A program made the position numbers and the translations under genes. 64,000 nt of DNA from CAIMFV01 sp040757715 (GTDB lineage: Bacteria > Pseudomonadota > Alphaproteobacteria > Caulobacterales > Caulobacteraceae): assembly GCA_040757715.1 (NCBI GenBank), contig JBFLWS010000003.1:1-64000 (forward strand), read 5' to 3'. Under the pieces are notes generated by a model. It saw nothing but the letters and a program-made list of their open reading frames with translations. It ran no database searches and was not told the origin of the DNA. Positions 17,838 through 26,786 of the stretch are shown piece by piece; position 1 is the first letter of the stretch, and each line of letters begins with the position of its first letter.

Positions 17838-19535
17838 ATGCACTATGCGGAACTGAAGGCGGCGTGGGCCGAGCTCACGGGGCCGGGCGCGCCCTTTGAA
17901 CTGGAGCGCAAGGACATCCGGGGCGCGCCGCTGCTCTGCTACAAGAACGCTCCGGCCACCATCCGCGACTTCTGGCGCTCCACCCTCGTCTATGGCGAGC
18001 GCGACTATCTGGTGTTCGGCGAGGAGCGCATCACCTACGCCGAGGCGCACCGGATCGTCGCCTCCGTGGCCAACTGGATCCTCACCCACAAGTTTCACAA
18101 GGGCGAGCGGGTGGCCATCGCCATGCGCAACTACCCTGAATGGATGCTGGTCTATTGGGCCTGCGCCTCGCTAGGCGTGCCGGTAGTGGGCATGAACGCC
18201 TGGTGGACCGCCGAGGAGATGGCCTACGCCTTCAACGATTCCGAGCCGCGGGTGGCCTTCGTCGATTCCGAGCGCCTGGCCCGTATCCGCGAGCGGCCGG
18301 AAATGGCTGCCAACGTGCAGATCGTCGGCGTGCGCACCGGGGATCAGCCGAACGTCATCCCCTGGGCCGAGGTGGCGAGCCATGGCGGCGAGCTGCCGGA
18401 CGCGACCATCAACCCGGACGACGACGCCTGCATCTTCTACACCTCGGGCACCACCGGCTTTCCCAAGGGCGCGCAGCTGACCCATCGCGGCTGCATGGCC
18501 AACCTGTTCAACCTCGTCTTCTGCGCCCAGGTGCAGGCCCTCGCCACCCAGCGCGCCACGGGGGTGCTCGTGGACCCGGCCGCCCCGGCCCCGGTCCCCA
18601 AGGGGCTGGTGGTGACGCCCCTGTTCCACGTCACCGCCAATAATTGCGCCGCCTATCTCATCACCGCCGCGGGCGGGGCCTTGGTGCTCATGTACAAGTG
18701 GGACGCCGGCGAGGCCTTGAAGCTGATCGAGCGGGAGCAGATCACCGCCCTCAGCGGCGTGCCGGTGATGGCCCGCGAGGTGATCACCCACCCCGACTTC
18801 GCCAAGACCGACACCTCCAGCTTGCAGAGCCTGGGCGGGGGCGGGGCGCAGCTGCAGCCGGACCTGGTGGCCAAGATCGACCAGGCCGTGGCCAGCGCCC
18901 GCCCCAACACCGGCTATGGCATGACCGAGACCTGCGGCGTCATCTCCTCGGTGTCGGGGGACTTCTTCATCGACCGACCGGCCAGCGCCGGCCCCGTCTT
19001 GCCGACTCTCGAGGCGAAGTGCGTGGACGATGAGGGTCACGCGGTGGCGCAAGGCGAGATTGGCGAGCTTTGGGTGCGCGGCTCGCCGGTGATCAAGGGC
19101 TATCTCAACCGCCCCGAGGCCACCGCCGAGACCATCACCGACGGCTGGCTGCACACGGGCGACGTGGCGCGCATGGACGCGGACGGCTTCATCTATATCG
19201 TCGACCGCAAGAAGGATATGGTGCTGCGCGGCGGCGAGAACATCTATTGCGCCGAGGTGGAGGCCTGCCTGCACCGTCATCCCGCCGTGGCCGAGTGCAG
19301 CGTGTTCGGGGTGCCGGACGCGCGCCTGGGCGAGGAGGTGGGCGTCGCGCTCATGCTGCGCCCCGGTCATCAGGCCACGCCCGCCGAGCTGCGCGAGCAC
19401 TGCGCCGCCAACATCGCCAAGCACAAGACGCCGCGCTACATCTGGATCAGCGCCGAGCCCCTGCCGCGCAACGCCAACGGCAAGTTCCTCAAGCGCCAGC
19501 TGCGCGACACGCTGAAGCTGGAAGACGCGGTTTAG
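17838..19535 (+). CDS. AMP-dependent acyl-CoA synthetase/ligase
   Basis: The 565-residue adenylate-forming enzyme carries the P-loop-like YTSGTTGFPKGAQLTHRG, the A5 motif GYGMTET, GWLHTGDVARMD and the A8 hinge VDRKKDMVLRGGENIYC. The catalytic lysine region is NANGKFLKRQLR near the C terminus. It activates a carboxylic acid, probably a medium or long fatty acid, to acyl-AMP and then acyl-CoA. The substrate cannot be fixed from sequence. Length and motif order match the family. It stands alone, 117 bp after the helicase gene. Confidence 0.88.
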   Translation: MHYAELKAAWAELTGPGAPFELERKDIRGAPLLCYKNAPATIRDFWRSTLVYGERDYLVFGEERITYAEAHRIVASVANWILTHKFHKGERVAIAMRNYPEWMLVYWACASLGVPVVGMNAWWTAEEMAYAFNDSEPRVAFVDSERLARIRERPEMAANVQIVGVRTGDQPNVIPWAEVASHGGELPDATINPDDDACIFYTSGTTGFPKGAQLTHRGCMANLFNLVFCAQVQALATQRATGVLVDPAAPAPVPKGLVVTPLFHVTANNCAAYLITAAGGALVLMYKWDAGEALKLIEREQITALSGVPVMAREVITHPDFAKTDTSSLQSLGGGGAQLQPDLVAKIDQAVASARPNTGYGMTETCGVISSVSGDFFIDRPASAGPVLPTLEAKCVDDEGHAVAQGEIGELWVRGSPVIKGYLNRPEATAETITDGWLHTGDVARMDADGFIYIVDRKKDMVLRGGENIYCAEVEACLHRHPAVAECSVFGVPDARLGEEVGVALMLRPGHQATPAELREHCAANIAKHKTPRYIWISAEPLPRNANGKFLKRQLRDTLKLEDAV

Positions 19536-19616
19536 TCCCGGTCAATTCGCTATGCGGCGACCACGCTTCTCACCGGAGGGGCGTGGCTTTGCTGCGTATA
19601 AATAGGACCAAATAGT

Positions 19617-19868
19617 TCAAGAGTTGCGCAATCGAGCAATTTCCAATCGTTCTTGATAGTGTTGTTCTACATCGGGAAACATCACGCCAATTTTCTTCGA
19701 AATTGCTTGTTCAATTACGTCGATTGACTCGGCGATTCCATATAAAAGTTCGGAGTAAGTTTTTTCGTCTGATGTGTTTTTCAAAGATGGCGCAAAAGAC
19801 GCAAGTTCATTTTGAACATGCTTTGAGCAATAATAAAGCATAAGGATAATTTCTCTATTATTCATCAC
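19617..19868 (-). CDS. Small AT-rich hypothetical protein, 83 aa
   Basis: The protein starts MMNNREIILMLYYCSKHVQ and is rich in Ile, Lys, Glu and Ser, with predicted helices throughout and no membrane segment. Its DNA is strikingly AT-rich beside neighbours of about 70% GC, which suggests recent acquisition. A strong ribosome site AAGGAG lies 7-10 nt before adjacent GTG (19868) and ATG (19865) starts, supporting real translation. No family was recognised. It is transcribed toward the end of the acyl-CoA ligase gene and lies 47 bp upstream of the moeA stop, so it is not part of the moa operon. Confidence 0.65.
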   Translation of the reverse strand: MMNNREIILMLYYCSKHVQNELASFAPSLKNTSDEKTYSELLYGIAESIDVIEQAISKKIGVMFPDVEQHYQERLEIARLRNS

Positions 19869-19915
19869 TGATTCTCCTTTTTTGAAATTATCGGGGTGGC
19901 AGATAAGCGCCCGTC

Positions 19916-21148
19916 TTAAATTTGAAATCGATCGAGCCGCAGCACCTCCGCCACGCTGCCCGCCTCGGCGGCGAGGGCGTGGGCGGGACGGCGCAAGAGC
20001 GCATCGGCGGCGGCGAAGACGCTGACCAGACTGGAATCCTGGTCGCGGAACGGCGTCGCGGTGAGGACGCCCTGCGGCGAGACCTCAAGCCGCGCCCGCA
20101 GCCAGGCCTCGCGCGGACCGTGGGCCGGAAGCGGCGTTGCGAGTTGGGCGGGGATTAGCGCCGGTCCCGGCGCGGCGCCCTGCCAGGCGAGAACCAGCGG
20201 CTTCAAAAAGAGCTCGGCGCACACTAGGGCCGAGGCCGGATTGCCGGGCAGGCCGAGCACGAGCCGGCCATCCTTCAGCTGTCCGAACCAGGTGGGCTTG
20301 CCCGGGCGTACCGCGACGCTCTCCACGCCGATGTCGAGCCCCAGTTGGCCGAGCGCCGGTTTCACCAGGTCATGATCCCCCACCGAGGCCCCGCCCACGG
20401 TGATGAGGAGGTCGACATCGAGGCCCTGTACCGCGTCAAGGATCGCCGCCTCCGTATCGCCAGCCCGGCGCGTGGCGACCAGCTCGCCGCCCCATTGCGC
20501 CAGGAGGCCGGCGAGGGCGGGCGTGCCGGAATCATAGATCTGATCGAGCCGCAGCTCGGTCCCCGGCGCGACGATCTCCTCGCCGGTGGTGAGTAGGGCC
20601 ACGCGCGGGCGTCGGGCGAGCGTCAGCTTTGCCCGGCCGGCGGCGGCGGCGAGGCTGAGCCGCCAGGGGTCGAGACGTTGGCCCTTCTGCAGCAACACCT
20701 CGCCGGCGGGGAAATCGCCGCCGCGGGGACGGATATGTCTGCCGGGGTGCGTCGCCTCGGTAAGGCTGATCCGATCGCCGTCGCGGGCCACGATCTCTTG
20801 GGGGGCCACCAGGTCGGCGCCTTCAGGAACCGCCGCGCCGGTAAAGATGCGCACCGCCTCGCCGGGCTTCAGCGCGCCGGTGAAGGCGTGGCCGGCAGCA
20901 CTTTCGCCGATGACCCGGTATTTTCTTTGATCGTTGGCGGGGGGCGAGAGTGCCGGGGGCGGCCCGATGGCGATGGCATAGCCATCCATGGCGCTGGCGG
21001 CGAAGGGGGGTTGGTCGCGCTCGGCCCGCACGTCTTCGGCCAGCACCCGGCCCAGCGCCGCCTCGGCGGGCAGGGTCTCGGCGACCACGCCCGGAACCTC
21101 AGCCAGCATGGCCGCGCGGGCGGCCTCCACGCTCATCAGTTTGCCCAC
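19916..21148 (-). CDS. moeA: Molybdopterin molybdotransferase
   Basis: The 410-residue MoeA inserts molybdate into adenylylated molybdopterin. Typical blocks are ERDQPPFAASAMDGYAI near the N terminus, RIFTGAAVPEGAD, PRVALLTTGEEIV, TVGGASVGDHDLVK (MogA-like fold) and VLGLPGNPASA. A C-terminal beta-barrel domain completes the usual length. It is the last gene of the moaA-moaD-moaE-moaB-moaC-moeA operon and starts 3 bp after moaC. Confidence 0.93.
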   Translation of the reverse strand: MGKLMSVEAARAAMLAEVPGVVAETLPAEAALGRVLAEDVRAERDQPPFAASAMDGYAIAIGPPPALSPPANDQRKYRVIGESAAGHAFTGALKPGEAVRIFTGAAVPEGADLVAPQEIVARDGDRISLTEATHPGRHIRPRGGDFPAGEVLLQKGQRLDPWRLSLAAAAGRAKLTLARRPRVALLTTGEEIVAPGTELRLDQIYDSGTPALAGLLAQWGGELVATRRAGDTEAAILDAVQGLDVDLLITVGGASVGDHDLVKPALGQLGLDIGVESVAVRPGKPTWFGQLKDGRLVLGLPGNPASALVCAELFLKPLVLAWQGAAPGPALIPAQLATPLPAHGPREAWLRARLEVSPQGVLTATPFRDQDSSLVSVFAAADALLRRPAHALAAEAGSVAEVLRLDRFQI

Positions 21149-21151
21149 GGC

Positions 21152-21631
21152 TCAGGCCTCGCGGCGGAAGTCGCCGGAGCGGCCGCCGGACTTGTGCATC
21201 AGCCGCACCGCATCGAGGGTCATGGCCTTATCCGCCGCCTTCAGCATGTCGTAGAGGGTGAGGAGGGCGACGCTGACAGCGGTGAGGGCCTCCATCTCCA
21301 CGCCGGTGGGGCCCACAGTCTTCACCCTTGCAGTCACTTCGAGCCCGCGCCCGTCGGCCAGGGGCGCCACCTCCACCTTCACCGAGGACAAGGCGAGCGG
21401 ATGACAGAGGGGGATCAGGTCACTGGTCTTCTTGGCGGCCATGACCCCGGCGAGCTCGGCCACCGCGCGCACATCGCCCTTCTTGCCCTGGCCGGACAGC
21501 GCCAGGGCCAGGGTCTCCGGAGTCATGAGGATTTCGCCCTTGGCCACGGCCTCGCGGGCGGTGGACGCCTTGTCCGACACGTCCACCATGCGGGCGCGGC
21601 CCTTGGCGTCGAGGTGGGTGAGTTCGGCCAT
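21152..21631 (-). CDS. moaC: Cyclic pyranopterin monophosphate synthase
   Basis: The 159-residue MoaC works with MoaA to convert GTP to cyclic pyranopterin monophosphate. Diagnostic segments are LTHLDAKGRARMVDVSDK at the N terminus, LIPLCHPLALSSV, VGPTGVEMEALTAVS and YDMLKAADKAM. Full length. It is 2 bp from moaB on the upstream side. Confidence 0.94.
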   Translation of the reverse strand: MAELTHLDAKGRARMVDVSDKASTAREAVAKGEILMTPETLALALSGQGKKGDVRAVAELAGVMAAKKTSDLIPLCHPLALSSVKVEVAPLADGRGLEVTARVKTVGPTGVEMEALTAVSVALLTLYDMLKAADKAMTLDAVRLMHKSGGRSGDFRREA

Positions 21632-21633
21632 GC

Positions 21634-22179
21634 TCAGCGCTCCAGGAGGCGCGGCATCAGCTCCACCATGTTGCAGGGCTTGTGGCGGCTGTCGAGCTGG
21701 GCGGCGATGACCTTGTCCCAGCCGTCCTTCACCGCCCCGTTGGAGCCGGGCAAGCAGAACACGAACACCCCGCCGAGGATGCCCGCCAGCGCCCGCGACT
21801 GCAGGGTGGAGAGGCCGACGCTCTGATAGCTGACCAGGTGGAAGATCACCGAAAAGCCCTCGATGGTCTTGTCGAACAGGGGGGCGAGGGCCTCGGGCGT
21901 CACGTCGCGGCCGGTGAGGCCGGTGCCGCCGGTGGTGATGATCACGTCCGCCTCGCCGGCCTCGACCCAGGACAGCACCCGCTCGCGGATCAGGTCCACG
22001 TCGTCCTTGACGATGTCCCGCGCCGCCAGGATGTGCCCGGCGCCCGTGGCCCGATCGGCCAGCACCTGGCCGGAGGTGTCGCTCTCCTCGTCGCGGGTGT
22101 CGGAAATGGTGAGGACGGCGATGCGCACGGGGGTGAACACCAGGTCCTCGGCGATCTTGCCGCCAATCGTCAGGCTCAT
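21634..22179 (-). CDS. moaB: MoaB/Mog-family molybdenum cofactor protein
   Basis: The 181-residue protein has the MoaB/MogA fold: VLTISDTRDEESDTSGQVL at the start and the molybdopterin-binding TTGGTGLTGRDVTPEAL in the middle, then FVFCLPGSNGAVKDGWDKV. MoaB/Mog proteins adenylylate molybdopterin before MoeA adds molybdate. No separate mogA is seen in this cluster, so this protein may supply that step. It lies in the operon between moaE and moaC. Confidence 0.88.
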   Translation of the reverse strand: MSLTIGGKIAEDLVFTPVRIAVLTISDTRDEESDTSGQVLADRATGAGHILAARDIVKDDVDLIRERVLSWVEAGEADVIITTGGTGLTGRDVTPEALAPLFDKTIEGFSVIFHLVSYQSVGLSTLQSRALAGILGGVFVFCLPGSNGAVKDGWDKVIAAQLDSRHKPCNMVELMPRLLER

Positions 22180-22189
22180 AGGGTCAATC

Positions 22190-22675
22190 TCATGGGGGGT
22201 CGCTCCGATAGAGGGGCGCGGGGGCGTCCCAGCGCGCGGCGTCTTGATAGTCTTCCGGCCGCGGTTCGATCCAGCGTCCGCCCGCCGCGTCGTGCGACTT
22301 CTTCCAGAACGGAGCGCGGGACTTGAGGTAGTCCATCATCTGGTCGGCGCCGTCGAAGGCGGCGCGGCGGTGGGCGGCGGCGGCGCCTACGAAGACGATG
22401 GTCTCGCCCGGGGTGATCATCCCCACCCGGTGTACGACGAGGAGGCCGTGCAGGCCGTGGCGCGCGGCGACCTCGGCGGCCATGCGGGTGATCTCGGCCT
22501 CGGTGAAGCCGGGATAGGCCTCCAGCTCCAGGGCCTCCACCTGACCGCCCTCGGCCCGGGCGAGGCCAGTGAAGCTGACCACGGCGCCCGTTTCCAACCG
22601 CCCGGCCTGGAAGGCGTTCAAGAGGTGGCCGGGGTCCAATTGTGTCGCAGTAAGGCGCACCTCGATCACATCCAT
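22190..22675 (-). CDS. moaE: Molybdopterin synthase catalytic subunit
   Basis: The 161-residue large subunit carries out sulfur insertion with MoaD. It contains VVSFTGLAR, AAAHRRAAFDGADQMMDYLK and the active-site lysines in APFWKKS. The start MDVIEVRLT at 22675 is chosen because it lies 2 bp from the moaD stop and begins the conserved region; further in-frame sequence upstream overlaps moaD. Confidence 0.93.
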   Translation of the reverse strand: MDVIEVRLTATQLDPGHLLNAFQAGRLETGAVVSFTGLARAEGGQVEALELEAYPGFTEAEITRMAAEVAARHGLHGLLVVHRVGMITPGETIVFVGAAAAHRRAAFDGADQMMDYLKSRAPFWKKSHDAAGGRWIEPRPEDYQDAARWDAPAPLYRSDPP

Positions 22676-22677
22676 GC

Positions 22678-22917
22678 TCAGCCTCCGCTCATGGGCGGCA
22701 GAAAGCCCACTTCCGTGACCGGGCTCAGCGCCACATCGCCGCGCACCAGGACTTGGTCCACTGCGCACTGCACGCCAGGCGCCAGGAGGGCCTCGCCCAG
22801 GGTCGGGTCCTCGGCGGCGAGCTGCGCCTTCAGGGCCGCGAGGCTCTCGACGTCAATGTCGCGCACGCGCCAGCCGGCGAGATCGCGCAAGGGACCGAAC
22901 AGCAGCACGCGCGCCAT
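22678..22917 (-). CDS. moaD: Molybdopterin synthase sulfur carrier subunit
   Basis: This 79-residue ubiquitin-fold protein carries the sulfur as a C-terminal thiocarboxylate. It starts MARVLLFGPLRDLAG and ends in PPMSGG, with the required terminal Gly-Gly. Length and C terminus fit MoaD. It is 2 bp from moaA and 2 bp from moaE, so the genes are translated in close sequence. Confidence 0.92.
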   Translation of the reverse strand: MARVLLFGPLRDLAGWRVRDIDVESLAALKAQLAAEDPTLGEALLAPGVQCAVDQVLVRGDVALSPVTEVGFLPPMSGG

Positions 22918-22919
22918 GC

Positions 22920-23969
22920 TCAGCCCCCCGTGGTGGACATGTGACGGGCCACCGCCGGCGCCCCGCCGATATGGAAGTCGTGGCCCTTGGGCTTCAGCGC
23001 CACAGCCTCACGGATCGCCTCATATAAAGGCGCGTCGTCCTCAGGGTGGGCGCGCAATATGGCGCGCAGGTCGGTGGCGTCGTCCTGACCCAGGCAGGTG
23101 TGCAGGGTGCCGGTGCAGGTCAGCCGCACCCGGTTGCAGGCCTCGCAGAAATTGTGGCTGAGCGGCGTGATGAGGCCGAGCCGGCGCCCGGTCTCCTCCA
23201 CCTTCAGATAGCGCGCCGGGCCGCCGGTGCGGTGATCGATGGGGGTGAGGGTCCAGACCGCGGCGAGGTCCTGCACCACGTCAGCGAGGGACACGAACTG
23301 GTCGGTGCGGTCGGCCTCCACCTCGCCCATGGGCATGGTCTCGATGAGGGTGAGGTCATAGCCCTCGCCATGGGCCCATTGGAGGAGGGCCGGCAGCTCG
23401 GCGCGGTTGTCCTGGGCGAGGGCCACGGCGTTCACCTTCACCGCAAGGCCGGCGTCGCGGGCGGCGGCGAGACCGGCCAGCACCTTGTTTAGGTCCCCGC
23501 CCCGGGTGAGGCGGCGGAAGGTCTCGGGATCGAGGCTGTCCAGGGACACGTTCACGCGCTTGACGCCAAGCGCCGCCAGATCGCGGGCGAAGTCGCCAAG
23601 GCGCGTGCCGTTGGTGGTGAGGGTCAGCTCCTCCAACGCCCCCGAGGCCAGATGCCGGGCCAGGCGCTCCACCAGGGTCAGCACACCCTTGCGCACTAGG
23701 GGCTCGCCGCCGGTGAGGCGCAGCTTCTTGGTCCCGAGCGCGATAAAGGCCGAGGCGACGCGGTCCAGCTCCTCCAGGCTCAGCACCTCGGCCTTGGGCA
23801 GGAAGGTCATGTGCTCGGCCATGCAATAGACGCAGCGCAGGTCGCAGCGGTCGGTTACCGACAGGCGCAGATAACGCACCACCCGGCCGAACGGGTCGGC
23901 CAGGGGCGTCGGCGCGGCGCTGGTTTCAAACCTGTGCACGTCGTATGGGCTCATGACGCGGCTATACAT
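22920..23969 (-). CDS. moaA: GTP 3',8-cyclase (MoaA)
   Basis: A 349-residue radical SAM enzyme that starts molybdenum cofactor synthesis from GTP. The N-terminal cluster motif is CDLRCVYC. The C-terminal cluster uses CEACNRVRLTCTGTLHTCLG. The chain ends STTGG, the C-terminal Gly-Gly needed for activity. ATG 23969 and ATG 23954 (MSPYDVHRF) are both possible. It heads the operon and is divergent from the mocA-like gene with 12-27 bp between starts, so promoter elements must overlap coding sequence. Confidence 0.94.
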   Translation of the reverse strand: MYSRVMSPYDVHRFETSAAPTPLADPFGRVVRYLRLSVTDRCDLRCVYCMAEHMTFLPKAEVLSLEELDRVASAFIALGTKKLRLTGGEPLVRKGVLTLVERLARHLASGALEELTLTTNGTRLGDFARDLAALGVKRVNVSLDSLDPETFRRLTRGGDLNKVLAGLAAARDAGLAVKVNAVALAQDNRAELPALLQWAHGEGYDLTLIETMPMGEVEADRTDQFVSLADVVQDLAAVWTLTPIDHRTGGPARYLKVEETGRRLGLITPLSHNFCEACNRVRLTCTGTLHTCLGQDDATDLRAILRAHPEDDAPLYEAIREAVALKPKGHDFHIGGAPAVARHMSTTGG

Positions 23970-23981
23970 GGAACCTTGGCC

Positions 23982-24593
23982 ATGAATGCGCCAGAAAATC
24001 TTGAGCGGAGCTTGTCGGCGGTGGTGCTGGCGGCGGGGTCCGGACGCCGCTTCGGCGGGGGCAAGCTACTCGCGCCCTATGACGGTCGGCTGCTCATCGT
24101 CGGGGCGCTCGGCGCCGCCCTCGCCGCGCCAGCGGCGGAGGTGATCGTGGCGGTTCCGAGCCTCGCCGATCCCGTGGCCGAGGCGGTGCGCGGCTTCAGC
24201 CATGACCCGCGGCTGAAGCTGGTGGCGGTTCCCGATCGCGACGAGGGCATGGCCGCCTCCCTACGCGCCGCGATCCGCGTCCTCGATCCGGAAAGCGCGG
24301 GCGTCTTCGTGTTCTTGGGCGATATGCCGCGCATTCCCCATGAGATCGCCGCCGACCTGGCTGCAGCGCTGCGGGACGGCGCCCTCGCGGTTCAGCCCCA
24401 GTTCGAGGGCCGCCCCGGCCACCCGGCGCTCATGGCCTGGGCGCTCTATCCGCAGCTCCTGGCCCTCGCCGGCGATGAGGGCGCCCGCGCGGTGCTGGCG
24501 GGGCTTGGCGAGCGGCTCATCCGCCTGCCCGTGGAGGATGATGGCGTGGTGTTCGATGTGGACACGCCGGAGCAGCTGGCGGGCGGCGGCTAG
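23982..24593 (+). CDS. mocA: MobA/MocA-like nucleotidyltransferase
   Basis: This 203-residue NTP transferase starts with the nucleotide-binding motif VVLAAGSGRRFGGGKLL and has the metal-binding FVFLGDMPRIP. The GRPGHPALM block is typical of MocA, which links CTP to molybdopterin for xanthine-dehydrogenase-type enzymes; MobA would use GTP. The MocA assignment is by pattern and by its place beside the moa operon. A MobA role or a glycosyl-nucleotide role is less likely. Confidence 0.75.
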   Translation: MNAPENLERSLSAVVLAAGSGRRFGGGKLLAPYDGRLLIVGALGAALAAPAAEVIVAVPSLADPVAEAVRGFSHDPRLKLVAVPDRDEGMAASLRAAIRVLDPESAGVFVFLGDMPRIPHEIAADLAAALRDGALAVQPQFEGRPGHPALMAWALYPQLLALAGDEGARAVLAGLGERLIRLPVEDDGVVFDVDTPEQLAGGG

Positions 24594-24716
24594 GAAGCGC
24601 AGAACCAATTTCCGCTCATCCCGACGCAAGACCCGCATTGAAGCAGAACTGAGCGCTCTGGCGCAGGCTCCTTCGATCCGCTAGCTAAGACTGGATCGCA
24701 ACCTTCGGAGCCTCCC

Positions 24717-25202
24717 ATGAGCGAGCTCGTTCCCAAGAGTGACTTGGTTCCTGGCGCCCCTGTTCCCCACTTCGATCTCGCTGCGGATGGCGGCCGGTGG
24801 GTGCAGCTGACGGACTTCGCCGGACAGAAGGTGGTGCTCTATTTCTATCCCAAGGACGACACCTCGGGCTGCACCAAGGAGGCGGAGGGCTTTTCAGCCG
24901 CCGCCGCGGCCTTCGCCGAGGCCGGCTGCGTGGTGATCGGCGTCTCCAAGGACAGCGTGTCCAGCCACGACAGGTTCAAGGCCAAATATGCGCTCAATCT
25001 GATCCTCGCCTCCGACCCCGAAGGCGCTGTGGTGGAGGCCTATGGCGCCTGGGTGGAGAAGAGCATGTATGGGCGCAAATATATGGGCATCGACCGCTCC
25101 ACCTTTCTCATCGACGGCCAAGGCCGGCTGGTTCAGGCCTGGCGCAAGGTGAAGGTGCCGGGACACGTCGAGGCTGTGCTGAAGGGCGTGCAAACGCTTT
25201 AG
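24717..25202 (+). CDS. bcp: Thioredoxin-dependent peroxiredoxin (Bcp family)
   Basis: The 161-residue protein reduces hydroperoxides with electrons from thioredoxin. The peroxidatic cysteine is in YPKDDTSGCTKEAEGF. The usual family motif is TPGCT, so serine replaces proline here. VVIGVSKDSVSSHDRFKAKY and RSTFLIDGQGRLV are typical. Family length is normal. It is preceded by a short intergenic stretch and stands alone. Confidence 0.9.
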   Translation: MSELVPKSDLVPGAPVPHFDLAADGGRWVQLTDFAGQKVVLYFYPKDDTSGCTKEAEGFSAAAAAFAEAGCVVIGVSKDSVSSHDRFKAKYALNLILASDPEGAVVEAYGAWVEKSMYGRKYMGIDRSTFLIDGQGRLVQAWRKVKVPGHVEAVLKGVQTL

Positions 25203-25625
25203 GCATTGCGGCGCAAAGACGCAGCACCAAATATTTTTTTGTCGGCAATGCGCTCCAGAAACGGCGATAGCCTGATTATAATTAAGGCATTGATCGCGCC
25301 AATTCGGTCCTCAACCGATTGCCCTAAAGCGACTGACGCGAAAACGCTCCGTCGTCAGCGCCAGGACTGGACTAGCTCATGTCTTGGTTAAGGGCATCTC
25401 GGCGCGATTGTCATAATTTACTTTTTGTTAATAAAGCTGAATGGACCCCGCGCGGCGCCGTTCTTGTAGAATTATCCACAGGCGCGGGCCAAATCGTCTC
25501 GAATTGGATCAAAATCTGTTTCGGGACGGGCATTTAAGGAACGCGCCTGCGAGGCGAGCGGCCTTGCACAACTGTCGCATTTTTGCTGCATAGGTCGCAA
25601 AATAAATGGGCGTTCCGGTGGGGTT
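25203..25625. other. Intergenic region, relatively AT-rich, with one DnaA-box match
   Basis: No gene is seen in these 423 bp. The sequence is much more AT-rich than its surroundings, with runs such as ATAATTTACTTTTTGTTAATAAAG around 25413-25437. TTATCCACA at 25472-25480 is an exact match to the strong DnaA-box consensus, but only one copy was noticed, which is too few for an origin. The region probably carries the promoter of the M23 peptidase/bactofilin pair. Confidence 0.6.
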
Positions 25626-26786
25626 ATGGTGAACGGTCAACAGTCGGGGGCGCGCCGCGATTCGGCGCGACTGTTTCCTGAACGGCACATCTATCTCCGC
25701 TCCGGAGATCAGATGCAGACCTTTGTGCTGTCGAGCGGCGCGCAGCTCTTGATGGCCATCGCCGCCGCCATTGTAATCGGGTGGAGCGTGTTGGCGTCCG
25801 GCGCCCTTCTCGCCGTCTACTTCGCCAACACCACTGAAGAAAACCAGGTCGCCAAGACCCGCGCCCGCTACGAGCGGCTCAACGCCGACTCCGAAGCGCG
25901 GGCTCAGACGGCCATGAGCGCGTTGCGCCGCGCCTCGGGCTCCATCGACACCCTGGCCCAGAACGTGGAGCGCCGCCACGCCGCGCTCGCCTGGCTGCTG
26001 CAGGACTTCCGCGGCGCCCCCGGCGCAGCGCAACAGCTGGCCCCCGTGAAGGCCGACGCCCTGAAGGGCAAGAGCCCGGTGGAGCAGGTGCAGGCGGTGC
26101 AGGCCGACCAGGCCCGCCTCATCGGCCAGGCCGAAGGTCTCGCCCACACCCGCGCCGAGCGCCTGCGCTTCGCCCTGCGCATGGCCGGTCTCGACCCCAG
26201 CGCCTATGAGCACGGGACCTCGTCCCTCGGCCTCGGCGGCCCTAATATCGACGCCAAGGACCCGCGCGCCCTGGCCCAGGTGCTGGACGTGGACGAAGAC
26301 TTCGCCACCCGCATTCAGTCCGCCGCCCGCGACCTCTCGGACATGCGCGACCTCAGCGCCGAGGCGCAACGCCTGCCGCTGGGCAAGCCGGTGGACACCC
26401 CCATGCGCACCTCCACCTTCGGCGTGCGCAAAGACCCCTTCACTCGCCGTCCGGCCTTCCACGCCGGCCAGGACTTCGCCGGGGCCATGATGACGCCGAT
26501 CCGCGCCACGGGGCCGGGGGTGGTGGCGTTTACCGGTCAGAGAACAGGTTATGGCAATGTGGTCGAGATTGACCACGGCGGCGGCTTCAAGACCCGCTAC
26601 GCTCACCTCGCCGCCATCGGCGTCAGCGTGGGCCAGCGCGTCGCCATCAATCAGAGAATAGGCGCGATGGGCTCCACCGGGCGTTCTACCGGTCCCCATC
26701 TGCACTATGAGACTTGGGTTAACGGTCGCGTCCAGGATCCGACGCGCTTCTTAAGGGCTGGTGAGCATGTTCAGCAGATCGACTAA
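25626..26786 (+). CDS. M23-family peptidoglycan endopeptidase with membrane anchor and coiled coil
   Basis: This 386-residue protein has one N-terminal membrane helix (QLLMAIAAAIVIGWSVLASGALLAVYF), a coiled-coil-like region to about residue 200 and a C-terminal LytM/M23 domain. The zinc-site motifs are FHAGQDFAG (H-x3-D) and GPHLHYE (H-x-H), so it looks catalytically complete. It should cut peptide cross-links in the periplasm. The gene overlaps the bactofilin gene. Such M23/bactofilin pairs are known in alphaproteobacteria, where the bactofilin scaffold localises the enzyme to shape the cell or stalk. Confidence 0.88.
   Translation: MVNGQQSGARRDSARLFPERHIYLRSGDQMQTFVLSSGAQLLMAIAAAIVIGWSVLASGALLAVYFANTTEENQVAKTRARYERLNADSEARAQTAMSALRRASGSIDTLAQNVERRHAALAWLLQDFRGAPGAAQQLAPVKADALKGKSPVEQVQAVQADQARLIGQAEGLAHTRAERLRFALRMAGLDPSAYEHGTSSLGLGGPNIDAKDPRALAQVLDVDEDFATRIQSAARDLSDMRDLSAEAQRLPLGKPVDTPMRTSTFGVRKDPFTRRPAFHAGQDFAGAMMTPIRATGPGVVAFTGQRTGYGNVVEIDHGGGFKTRYAHLAAIGVSVGQRVAINQRIGAMGSTGRSTGPHLHYETWVNGRVQDPTRFLRAGEHVQQID

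Noticed and set aside
25472..25480. Replication origin at the DnaA box
   Set aside because: Only one box was found, with no box cluster and no origin-linked genes nearby.
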